From assembly GCA_049515555.1 (NCBI GenBank), contig JBEKTY010000035.1, forward strand, positions 1 to 56,623: DNA of 56,623 nt. Direction: 5' to 3'. The position numbers and the translations under genes were made by a program. Source of the DNA: JBEKTY01 sp049515555. GTDB taxonomy: Bacteria > Planctomycetota > Planctomycetia > Pirellulales > Thermoguttaceae. Below are positions 49,664 through 56,623 of the stretch, in pieces. The notes below the pieces were generated by a model. The model saw only the letters and a list, made by a program, of their open reading frames with translations, was not told the origin of the DNA and did not search any database. Every line of letters begins with the position of its first letter. Position 1 is the stretch's first letter.

Positions 49664-51487
49664 TCACTGGACTTTGAGTTCCAGAGCGCCCTGGCCGGGA
49701 TTCTCGAACGGCCCGGGCGTTGGACTGGATTCGTCCCTGCTCTTGCCGAAATAATCGGTGTCGAGGCGAAGCGGCGCGCCATCCGGTCGCTCATAGGGAA
49801 GATTCGGGATGGTCGCTTTGCCCAGCAGCTCGGTGGTCACCAGTTTGCGCGGCGGCTGGGCGGCCCAGGCCCTGTCGAACCGGACTTGAAGGTAGAAGCC
49901 GTCGGTCTTCTCGACCAGCTTGAGGGCCGGATCGAACGCCGCTTCGACGAGCGGATCCTTCTCATGCTTGCAGGGCTTGGCGGCTTTGAGGAACACGTTG
50001 CCCTCCATCCACACCGGCAGACGCGCCGCATTGTAGCGACTCAAGTCGCCGCGATCGACGAACAGATTGTTGTAGAAACGGTCGTCGCCGCACGGGTTAT
50101 TGTGAAATCCCGCCACTTCGGTGGAGTGCGCCTTGTGGAAGGGGGTCATGCGGCCGTCGAAAGGATTCACTGCCGCGCCGCCGGCCATCAGGTTGTGGAC
50201 ATAGGCGCCGCCTTGCGAAACATCAAGCAATGTCATCGGAGAAAGGAAGATGTTGTTGTCCACCAGGAACGGTCCGTGATCCACCTCGACGAACAAGTCC
50301 TGGCCCTGGTTCTCGTGGAAGAGGTTTGCCGACACTCGCGTGCCCTGGGCCATCCAGTCCAGCCACAGTCCGCGACAGGTGCGGTAGATGTGATTACGGC
50401 TGATCTGAACATCGATGGCGGCGTGGAACTTGATGCCCGCCATCTCGGCGCCCGAGAATAACTGCCGGACGTGAATGTCGTGGATGGTGTTGCCCGTAAC
50501 CACGCTGAACACGGCGCCCAGGCTGCCGACGATGCCCGCCTGCTCGCAGTGGGAGATGACGTTGTTGCGAACGACGTGGCTGCCGATGTTCTGCTTGGAC
50601 CAGCCGTTCTGAACGGCGCGCTCGATGGTCTTGACGTAGCCCTCGGCGGAATTGGCCGACGTGTTGTCCCACCGGTCGCCGTGTTTCCCCAGCGCGATTC
50701 CCGAACATACCGAGTGGCTGATCACATTGTTTTCGATGATCCAGCCTTTGCTCCAATGCGTGCCGATCAATCCGATCTGCTCGGCCGTGGGCGGGGCCCA
50801 GGGGGTAGCCGCGTGCCGCATAATGAAGCCGCGCACGGTGAGATAGTTGACGCCCGGCTTCTCCGGATAGAACACCGTCTGCCGCACGTTGATTTCCACC
50901 CGTTGCTCGAGCGGGTTGACCCCCTTGAACTGCGCCCAGATGGTGGTATTCTCCTTGCCCACCTCGGCGAACCAGAGCGGTGTGGCGGCCGCGGGTTTCA
51001 GGACGTCGTCCAGCCTGGCCGCCTCGGTCAGCCACTCGCCGTTGAGATAGACGGCGCCGGTGTGATGCGGACGCCCTCGGGCATCGAACCAGTCGCCGTG
51101 GATAAGGTCGCGGTAGGGATTGAAGCGGCCGAAGAATGAATTGGGGAGGGTCGCTTTCCACACGTCGCCTTGAACCTTCACCCAGTTCTGGACCGCCTCC
51201 GACCCCTTGATCTCGACCTTTTCGCCCGGGGCGGCCTGATAGACGATACGCTGCGTGTCGGAATCGCCGCCCCGCGGCGGACTGACGCGTTCGCGGTACA
51301 CGCCTTCGTGCACGGTAATCACGTCGCCCGGCTGCGCCAGATCGGCGGCACGCTGGATCGTGCGGAGCGGGGCCGCCCGCGTACCGGGGTTGGCGTCGTT
51401 GCCGTTGAGAGCGACATGGAAGTCGGCGGCCTGAAGGGTGGTGGCCAGCGCCACGGCGCCTAGGAATTGAATCACTGTTCTTGTCAT
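49664..51487 (-). CDS. Exported right-handed parallel beta-helix protein
   Basis: 607 residues from ATG 51487 (AAGGAC ribosome-binding site); the frame upstream is not conserved. Signal peptide residues 1-20 ending LQAA. HVALNGNDANPGTRAAPLRT and AADLAQPGDVITVHEGVYRE are the start of pectate-lyase-like and DUF1565 beta-helices. Repeats of NN(V/I)ISH, GWIIENNVIS, HVVRNNVISH and VSANLFHENQGQ stack as helix rungs. It may bind or cleave extracellular polysaccharide; no catalytic Lys/Arg set of a lyase was identified. It ends ten bases after the stop of the oxidoreductase (convergent). Confidence 0.8.
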   Translation of the reverse strand: MTRTVIQFLGAVALATTLQAADFHVALNGNDANPGTRAAPLRTIQRAADLAQPGDVITVHEGVYRERVSPPRGGDSDTQRIVYQAAPGEKVEIKGSEAVQNWVKVQGDVWKATLPNSFFGRFNPYRDLIHGDWFDARGRPHHTGAVYLNGEWLTEAARLDDVLKPAAATPLWFAEVGKENTTIWAQFKGVNPLEQRVEINVRQTVFYPEKPGVNYLTVRGFIMRHAATPWAPPTAEQIGLIGTHWSKGWIIENNVISHSVCSGIALGKHGDRWDNTSANSAEGYVKTIERAVQNGWSKQNIGSHVVRNNVISHCEQAGIVGSLGAVFSVVTGNTIHDIHVRQLFSGAEMAGIKFHAAIDVQISRNHIYRTCRGLWLDWMAQGTRVSANLFHENQGQDLFVEVDHGPFLVDNNIFLSPMTLLDVSQGGAYVHNLMAGGAAVNPFDGRMTPFHKAHSTEVAGFHNNPCGDDRFYNNLFVDRGDLSRYNAARLPVWMEGNVFLKAAKPCKHEKDPLVEAAFDPALKLVEKTDGFYLQVRFDRAWAAQPPRKLVTTELLGKATIPNLPYERPDGAPLRLDTDYFGKSRDESSPTPGPFENPGQGALELKVQ

Positions 51488-51635
51488 GTTGTAGTCCTTG
51501 TGTTTGGGCACTTGCAATTCCCACATTCTCCACATTTTCCAGGCTTTGGCAATGGCTTAGTACGGATTTGGTACGGCAGGGCTATGTACGCGGCGAGGGC
51601 TGCGGATCTAGTACCTCGACCGACGTGAAATGACG

Positions 51636-51700
51636 GGTGCCACGGTTGGCTTGCCCAACCGTGTTCTCGGCACTGCTGGACAAGCCAGCAGTGGCACCCC
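51636..51700. repeat. family A pair with compensatory changes
   Basis: The left hairpin is CACGGTTGG-CTTGC-CCAACCGTG and the right is CACTGCTGG-ACAAG-CCAGCAGTG. The left differs from the family at three stem positions, and each change is matched on the other strand so pairing is kept. It lies between the beta-helix and autotransporter genes. Confidence 0.88.
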
Positions 51701-51727
51701 ACGTGTCGACCGAGGACGGTCGGGGCA

Positions 51728-54700
51728 CTAGAATCCCAGCGAGAGTCCCCCGTCAGCGGCGTTGAACTGACCGCCGTTGGAGACTTCTCCCGTGTAGCGC
51801 AGGAAGAGCATGCACCGCGGCCCGCGCGCGATCGATAACCCACCGCCGAAATAGGCCGCGTCGCGAAAAAGGCCGCCGGGATCGGTGGCGAAGGTCGTTG
51901 CGCCGGCGGTGAAACGGGCGTCCAGGGTGTCGTCGGCCAGATATTCGTGGGCCCAGCCCAGGAAGACTTCCGGAGCGATTTTCCAAACGCCGAAAGCCAG
52001 CGAACGGCTCACTCGCGCGCCGAGTTTCGAGCGTAGCGATTGAACGTCCTGCGATGTCACGGCCAGGCTATCGGCGCCATCGCCCGTTTCGGTGAAGTTG
52101 CCGCCATGGTAATAAATGTATTGCAGCGAGGCGCAGGGCGAGAGAGTATAGGCATCGAGATGCCAGTCGGCGCCTACGCCCGTGTACAGGGCGAAATCGT
52201 CGGCCGAGTAGTTGGCCTGCCCGGCGGCTGTCGAGCCGTCGGTGGTCACGTTTCGGTGGAAGTCGTTGGTATGGAATCCGCCGCTGATTTCCGCGTCGCA
52301 GAACCCGGCCTGGGAGTAATAGGTCAAGTACGGTCCGGCGCAGAAGGTGTTGATCTGTCCGCCGCCGCGCACATCCGCGAAGGAGACGAAGGTGTTCGCG
52401 TAGCCGCCTTCGATGCCGAAGATCAGATTTTCCGAGGCCCGCGTGTCGAAGCCGAATCGGGTGCCGACGCTGGCGGCCTGGAATCCGACGTGGTCGCCGA
52501 TAGACTTGTCACCGTAAGAAATACCGAACGGATCGAAGAAGCCGAAGCGGTTGTAGATGCCCGAGGGTTCGCTGTCGGCCAGTTGGATCATCTCGGTTTG
52601 CGGCGTTGCCGGCGACTCGGTGAAGGAAACGTTGGTGTACTGCACGCCCAGCCCCAGCGGCACGCCGGCTACGCTGGCCATCGTCGGGCCTTGGTCGTTT
52701 CGCCGGCTGCGAAGATAATCGGCCGTGCTTTCTGCCATGTATTGTGCGGTGCGCAGCGTGGCCAGGCAGACATCCTGATACGGTCCGGGGCTGAGCGGGC
52801 CGATCGCCTGATTGAACTGCGCGGCGCGCATGAACGACAGGTTATCGATCATTCCCGCGTAATCGCCGCCTGCCATGGCGCTATCGGCGTCGAGCGCGGC
52901 GGCCAGCGACTGGCGGTTGGCCCCTTGGGCCAGCGAGGCAAATGTGGCCGTGCGTTGGGCTACGAGTTGATACAGGTAGGGCGAGCCCGCGGGGTAGGCC
53001 GTGGCACCGCTGAATTGCAGGAAGTCGGAATCGCACGAGATTTGCTGGTTGGCCGGATTGGCCGTTATCCCGCCTTGCGCCGTGATGATGGTGAAGCGGT
53101 CTCCCGTGCGGATCACGCCCTGGCTGCCGGGCGATTGGCCGACGACAATCTGCGCCCCGTCGGCGATCGTGGCGGTGCCGTTGGCGGCCACGTTGATCTG
53201 GCTGGCCGTAGTAAAGCGACCCGGATTGAGCGCGTCGAGGTTGGGCTCGCTCACCTCGACGAGAAGGGCGCCGCTGACGCCCTGGGTGTAGTTGCCGTTC
53301 ACGTGGATGGCGCTGGTGCTGTTGCCCGGCGCGACGGTGCCCTGATTGACCAGGTTGCCGATGTAGGTGCCCGAACCGGTGAGCATGGCGCCGGAATCGA
53401 CCGTCACGCTGGCGCTGACCCGTCCATTGAAGCAAGCCGTTCCGTTTTGGACGTCGAAGGCTTGAACGTTGCTGATGTTGCCGTTGACGACGACCGTGTT
53501 TCCAACGCCCGGTTTGACTTCGAGGATGTTGGTACCGGAACCGGCATCAATGCTTCCGGTCACCGTTCCGCCGTGGAGGGCGATGTAATCGTTTCCTGCG
53601 CCGGTGACAATATTGCCGTTGATCGTGCCGCTGTTGTAAATGGTGTTGTTGCCGTCGCCGAGTTGCAGCGAACCGTCGAGCAACCCCGAGTTGGTGACGG
53701 CGATGTTGCCGGCGGTTCCGGCTTTGGCCTGAATTGCGTATTGACTGCCGCGGATGACGCCGGAGTTGTCGACCGTGCTGTTCTCTCCCGTCGCTCCGCT
53801 GATGGAAACGCCGGTGCCGGCTCCGTCGATCAGGCCGCTGTTGAGCAGGGTCCCGCCGTGAACGAATTCCAGGGCATTGTCGCGGTAGGTGTCGTCGAGA
53901 TTCTTGCCTGGCCCGAGGATCGTACCCTCGTTGACGATCAGGAATCCCGCCGAGGAAACGGTGATTCCCTGGGCGACGGTGGCTCCGGCATGGACGTGGA
54001 TCCAGGACGATTCGCCGGCATTGGGGTTCACCGGCGTATACAGAGTACCGGCCCAGACCGTATCGCACGCGGCGGTGATGTCAAAGTTGCCCGTATTGCG
54101 ATCGTAGTACATGTACGATCCGATGCTCACCACGGCTTGGACCGTGATGGGATCGTCGTCGGCGTCGCCGGGGGTCGGGGGGGCCCAGTGGTGCGGAGTA
54201 ATGAACTCACTAAGGCCCACGACGGCGTTGGGATCCGAAGAGTTCACGTTGGCCCAGTTGTAGGTATAGCCCAGCCGCGTCCAGGGATAGGGCGACGAGG
54301 TGTGCACCCCGCCGCCGGAATCGGTATAACTGGAAAAGTCGTAGGCCGGGGGGTAACTCTTCAGGTTGGAATATGTGAAGGAGCCCGTTTGCGGATTCCA
54401 CGCATTCCAGTGGTGCAGGAACCAATCGGCCTTGGGGTCGGCCGGATTGAAGGTGTTGCTGGGATGCGCATCTTCGATATTCGAGTCGTACGCCGGCCGG
54501 AAAAGTTTGCTGGCGTCGGTCCAATACTCGACGACGCGATCGTAATTGGCCCCTGGCGGCAGCCCCAGCAGTTGCTTGGTTTGCAGCGCCACCTGGTCCG
54601 GCGACATCTGCCGGATCTTATCGTAAAGCTCGTGCCCGGCCGTGCAGAACAGGTCCGGATGCCAGAGTGCCGGGTTGGTGTTCTCGTTGTACTGGCAGTT

Positions 54701-54931
54701 ATAACCGGTATAGTTCGTAAAGATGGTCATCTGAACCTGACCGGCATTCTTGGAAATCGTCGTCAGGTCCACGTTGGTGGGCAGGCTCGTCGGATCTTGC
54801 GATGGCCGCTGCACAGACTGCAAATACTGCGCATTCAGATCGGCAAGCGACGTGGTTTGCGCCCACGCGAGGCGGTCGCAGGCCAACACGCTCGAAAGCA
54901 CGCCCGCCCAAACGGCTATCCAGTGTCGCAT
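51728..54931 (-). CDS. Autotransporter-type outer-membrane protein
   Basis: 1067 residues. Signal peptide (1-25, ending LAWA). Residues 26-320 are unlike known passenger domains (WHPDLFCTAGHELYDKIRQM, PADWFLHHWN, SEFITPHHWAPP). A passenger helix with N-x-G repeats (320-560) includes TGSGTYIGNLVNQG and TVAPGNSTSAIHVNGNYTQG, the autotransporter-associated strand. From about 780 to 1067 is a beta-barrel (EGGYANTFVSF, AEISGGFHTNDFH, FLRYTGEVSNGGQ) ending GLSLGF, the outer-membrane insertion signal. The protein would display the passenger on the surface. The N-terminal 300 residues are the novel part. Confidence 0.85.
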   Translation of the reverse strand: MRHWIAVWAGVLSSVLACDRLAWAQTTSLADLNAQYLQSVQRPSQDPTSLPTNVDLTTISKNAGQVQMTIFTNYTGYNCQYNENTNPALWHPDLFCTAGHELYDKIRQMSPDQVALQTKQLLGLPPGANYDRVVEYWTDASKLFRPAYDSNIEDAHPSNTFNPADPKADWFLHHWNAWNPQTGSFTYSNLKSYPPAYDFSSYTDSGGGVHTSSPYPWTRLGYTYNWANVNSSDPNAVVGLSEFITPHHWAPPTPGDADDDPITVQAVVSIGSYMYYDRNTGNFDITAACDTVWAGTLYTPVNPNAGESSWIHVHAGATVAQGITVSSAGFLIVNEGTILGPGKNLDDTYRDNALEFVHGGTLLNSGLIDGAGTGVSISGATGENSTVDNSGVIRGSQYAIQAKAGTAGNIAVTNSGLLDGSLQLGDGNNTIYNSGTINGNIVTGAGNDYIALHGGTVTGSIDAGSGTNILEVKPGVGNTVVVNGNISNVQAFDVQNGTACFNGRVSASVTVDSGAMLTGSGTYIGNLVNQGTVAPGNSTSAIHVNGNYTQGVSGALLVEVSEPNLDALNPGRFTTASQINVAANGTATIADGAQIVVGQSPGSQGVIRTGDRFTIITAQGGITANPANQQISCDSDFLQFSGATAYPAGSPYLYQLVAQRTATFASLAQGANRQSLAAALDADSAMAGGDYAGMIDNLSFMRAAQFNQAIGPLSPGPYQDVCLATLRTAQYMAESTADYLRSRRNDQGPTMASVAGVPLGLGVQYTNVSFTESPATPQTEMIQLADSEPSGIYNRFGFFDPFGISYGDKSIGDHVGFQAASVGTRFGFDTRASENLIFGIEGGYANTFVSFADVRGGGQINTFCAGPYLTYYSQAGFCDAEISGGFHTNDFHRNVTTDGSTAAGQANYSADDFALYTGVGADWHLDAYTLSPCASLQYIYYHGGNFTETGDGADSLAVTSQDVQSLRSKLGARVSRSLAFGVWKIAPEVFLGWAHEYLADDTLDARFTAGATTFATDPGGLFRDAAYFGGGLSIARGPRCMLFLRYTGEVSNGGQFNAADGGLSLGF

Positions 54932-55115
54932 CTCTCAAGTCTCCGTGCCAGGGCAGCTTAGTTGAGGAGTAACGGGTAGTCCTTCTGTGCCGGTCCTATT
55001 GGTATCCTTCGGCCCCTCGGCGGCTTCGCCGTGTGAGATTCCAGCGATTCATGGCTGGGAGCCGAGTGGCGCGCCGCTCATGTCGATATGGCAGGGCCAC
55101 ATGAGCACGGCTGAG

Positions 55116-55427
55116 TCACTGCACCTCGATCATTGCCGCGATGGGTGGGGCCGCACCATTGGTTAGGCCCTGGCGGCCGGTCCCGCCGTGATGCTTCGAC
55201 CCCGCCTGTTCGGCAAGGAGTCGGGCATACTTCTCCTGGCTCTCGGGCGAACCGTAGGGGCGAAGACAGATGTTGTCCCCGTCGATGCTTATGCGAGCTT
55301 GGCCGGAGGGCTTGTGCAGCCGGTAGGAGGGGACGTGAGCCGATTCCCCTAGGCATTTCACGGCGCGCTTTGCCGGAAGAGTGGTAAATCTACCACTTTT
55401 CCAAGGGTTTCTGAGCGGCCGATGCAT
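55116..55427 (-). pseudogene. phage-type integrase N-terminal fragment
   Basis: About 100 codons with the segment HVPSYRLHKPSGQARISIDG, then ICLRPYGSPESQEKYARLLAEQ. This is the N-terminal arm-binding start of planctomycete tyrosine recombinases (VPKYRLHKASGQAVVTLNG, ... GSPESRAEYDRL pattern). The core-binding and catalytic R-H-R-Y domains are absent, because the frame stops after about 40 more residues. It is therefore a remnant. The 18-base inverted repeat AGTGGTAAATCTACCACT lies inside the upstream part (55380-55397). Confidence 0.6.
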
Positions 55428-55821
55428 CCTGCAAGATTTTCATTGGGCGCTCGCCATCCGGCGTCCACCACATGATCGACTTCCCTGGTCATACTTCGGC
55501 TCGATCTGGCACCGCCGCCCAGGTCCGTGCCTTTCACTTGGTTGCGGCGCTAACCGAGGCATAGCGGGCCGTGTGACTGCTCATTTCGTTGGCACAACAG
55601 TCCTGTTCGCGAATGCTCGTGGCAGCGTAGCGACTGGTCTTGCCAAAACGATCCTTGACCCAAGCGAGCAACGCAAGCACAGGCCGTTTATAGCGGGGGT
55701 CCATTTCCGGGCGGCGAAGCATGAAACGCGCGGTTTCCATAGGGCTCTGCTGGTTCTTGTTTTTGCTCCCGATTAGAAACAGTCGAACGCAACCGTCGAG
55801 AACACTGCGACCAGGCAATAC
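55428..55821. other. 394-base gap with no convincing gene
   Basis: Minus-strand frame 55534-55818 would give RFMLRRPEMDPRYKRPVLAL and later CCANEMSSHTARYAS. Neither matches a family I recognise and start context is poor; it may be mobile-element debris. No hairpin family was found here. Confidence 0.3.
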
Positions 55822-56623
55822 TCATCGAAGCGATTGACCAATTTCCGGGAGCTGCTCGACAAAAGGCTGTGGGATGAGGCCGCTCTTCAGGATCGGCACG
55901 TCGTACGTTACCACGCCGCCCTTGGCGGCGATCTTCCGGGTGTAGGCCACAATCCGGTCATTGGGAAGCTGGGGCCGGTCGCCCCCGCACCACGTCGTGC
56001 CCAGGAAGGTCAGAATATGAAATTGTGCCTTCCGGCCCTCGCGCTCCAGCCAACGGCCAGGACAGGTTTCGACCGCCTTGGCGAGTTCGGGAAGATTCAC
56101 CTCGCCGGCGGTGTAGTCCTCGTACTTGGTGTGGCAGACTACGGGCACGCGGACACCTGGGTTGAAAGCGACGATGCCCTCCGGGTTGCCCGCCTTCAGC
56201 GCCCTGGCGAAGCTCGCGAAGTTCGGTTCGTCGTGGAAGCGGTACATCTGGTCGGCGAAGTAGCAACCGTCGATCCACCAACCCGAAACGCTCTTGCCCC
56301 AGCGGAGCGACCAGTCGCGAATGACGGCCTCCCAGTTCCGCTGGAACTCGGCCAGCCGCCCGCCGACCGGCTCCCCCGGCAGTTGCCAGCCGCCGGGCGA
56401 GCCCCAGCGCCAGCCGAGCGCTTTGCGAGCGACGGGGTCTGCCGCCGGGGCACCGCTGGGCAGATAGACCATCAGCCGGATGTTCCGGGCGGCGAGGGCC
56501 TTGGTCACTGCCGGGCAGAGGTAATAGGAGTCGAAAAGCACGATCACCCGGCCCTGCGAGGGGGGAGCCACCTCGGCGATCATGTCGGCTGCCAACTGCG
56601 TCAATTTTCGGAATTTGAGGGGC
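55822..56623 (-). CDS. transposase-like segment fused to a glycosidase, partial
   Basis: The frame is open to the window edge, so the 5' end is outside. The first part, LTQLAADMIAEVAPPSQG and RVIVLFDSYYLCPAVTKAL, matches the DDE-transposase context (VLFDSYYLCPVV before the second Asp). The rest, MVYLPSGAPAADPVARKALGW, WWIDGCYFADQMYRF, IVAFNPGVRVPVVCHTKYED and CGGDRPQLPNDRIVAYTRKI, is a GH29/alpha-L-fucosidase-like barrel with the acid pair at WWIDG. The switch is around residue 35-45 of the visible frame. This may be an insertion that cut off the glycosidase's own start, or a recombination product. Translation is possible but a working enzyme is doubtful. Confidence 0.6.
   Translation of the reverse strand, partial: PLKFRKLTQLAADMIAEVAPPSQGRVIVLFDSYYLCPAVTKALAARNIRLMVYLPSGAPAADPVARKALGWRWGSPGGWQLPGEPVGGRLAEFQRNWEAVIRDWSLRWGKSVSGWWIDGCYFADQMYRFHDEPNFASFARALKAGNPEGIVAFNPGVRVPVVCHTKYEDYTAGEVNLPELAKAVETCPGRWLEREGRKAQFHILTFLGTTWCGGDRPQLPNDRIVAYTRKIAAKGGVVTYDVPILKSGLIPQPFVEQLPEIGQSLR

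Noticed and set aside
52040..54961. 973-codon open frame on the plus strand opposite the autotransporter
   Set aside because: Composition is Gly/Arg/Val-rich, no domain is visible and it mirrors the codon third positions of the minus-strand gene; it is a GC-driven shadow.

Overview
The window looks like a chromosomal segment of a GC-rich member of the Planctomycetota, probably Pirellulales or a relative. This is an inference from protein style: a PQQ-type beta-propeller of the planctomycete kind, GH127 and DUF4038-type enzymes, a Tat-exported Gfo/Idh/MocA oxidoreductase, a PP2C-Ser/Thr kinase fusion, CsrA, and BBP2-type porin and autotransporter outer-membrane proteins. Intergenic gaps are crowded with palindromic repeats. 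No rRNA, tRNA or CRISPR array was recognised.

Layout. 1-9 kb: the end of a DJ-1/PfpI protein, a zinc-ribbon membrane protein, a ferrous-iron uptake operon (feoA, feoB, small Cys-rich FeoB partner) with a clear sigma-70 promoter and a Fur-type operator, dnaB, a 2OG-Fe(II) oxygenase and a methyltransferase. 9-20 kb: YjbQ family protein, DUF4038 glycosidase coupled to a DUF2284 protein, an exported alpha/beta hydrolase, a housekeeping/envelope block (purA, uppS, murB, ftsQ-like), csrA, a sugar isomerase-like protein, and a corrinoid protein plus pterin-dependent methyltransferase pair. 20-25 kb: U32 peptidase-like protein, radical SAM protein, two small coupled membrane ORFs, galactokinase. 25-38 kb: an arabinose-polymer island (GH127, PQQ propeller, thioesterase, ABC-2 permease, araA, SPL-like radical SAM, GH51).

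38-48 kb: PP2C-kinase, then a nitrogen module made of an APC amino-acid permease, a porin, a NifA-like enhancer-binding protein and an ammonium transporter. The permease and the transporter each have a near-perfect sigma-54 promoter, and the transporter also has an NtrC-type upstream site. The neighbouring activator has an altered GAFTGA loop (GGAAGA), which makes the regulation puzzling. 48-55 kb: Gfo/Idh/MocA oxidoreductase, a parallel beta-helix protein and a giant autotransporter. 55-56.6 kb: remnants of mobile DNA, namely an integrase N-terminal fragment and an ORF that joins a transposase-like segment to a glycosidase.

The strongest candidate for something undescribed is the repeat population. 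At least ten families of paired hairpins occupy intergenic gaps. Several keep their stems by compensatory changes and share an 8-bp stem with a TCC/GGA loop. One 44-62 bp palindromic element also lies in frame inside two secreted arabinose-related hydrolases, much like the Rickettsia palindromic elements. Octamer AAATCCCT arrays sit next to start and stop codons of four loci.
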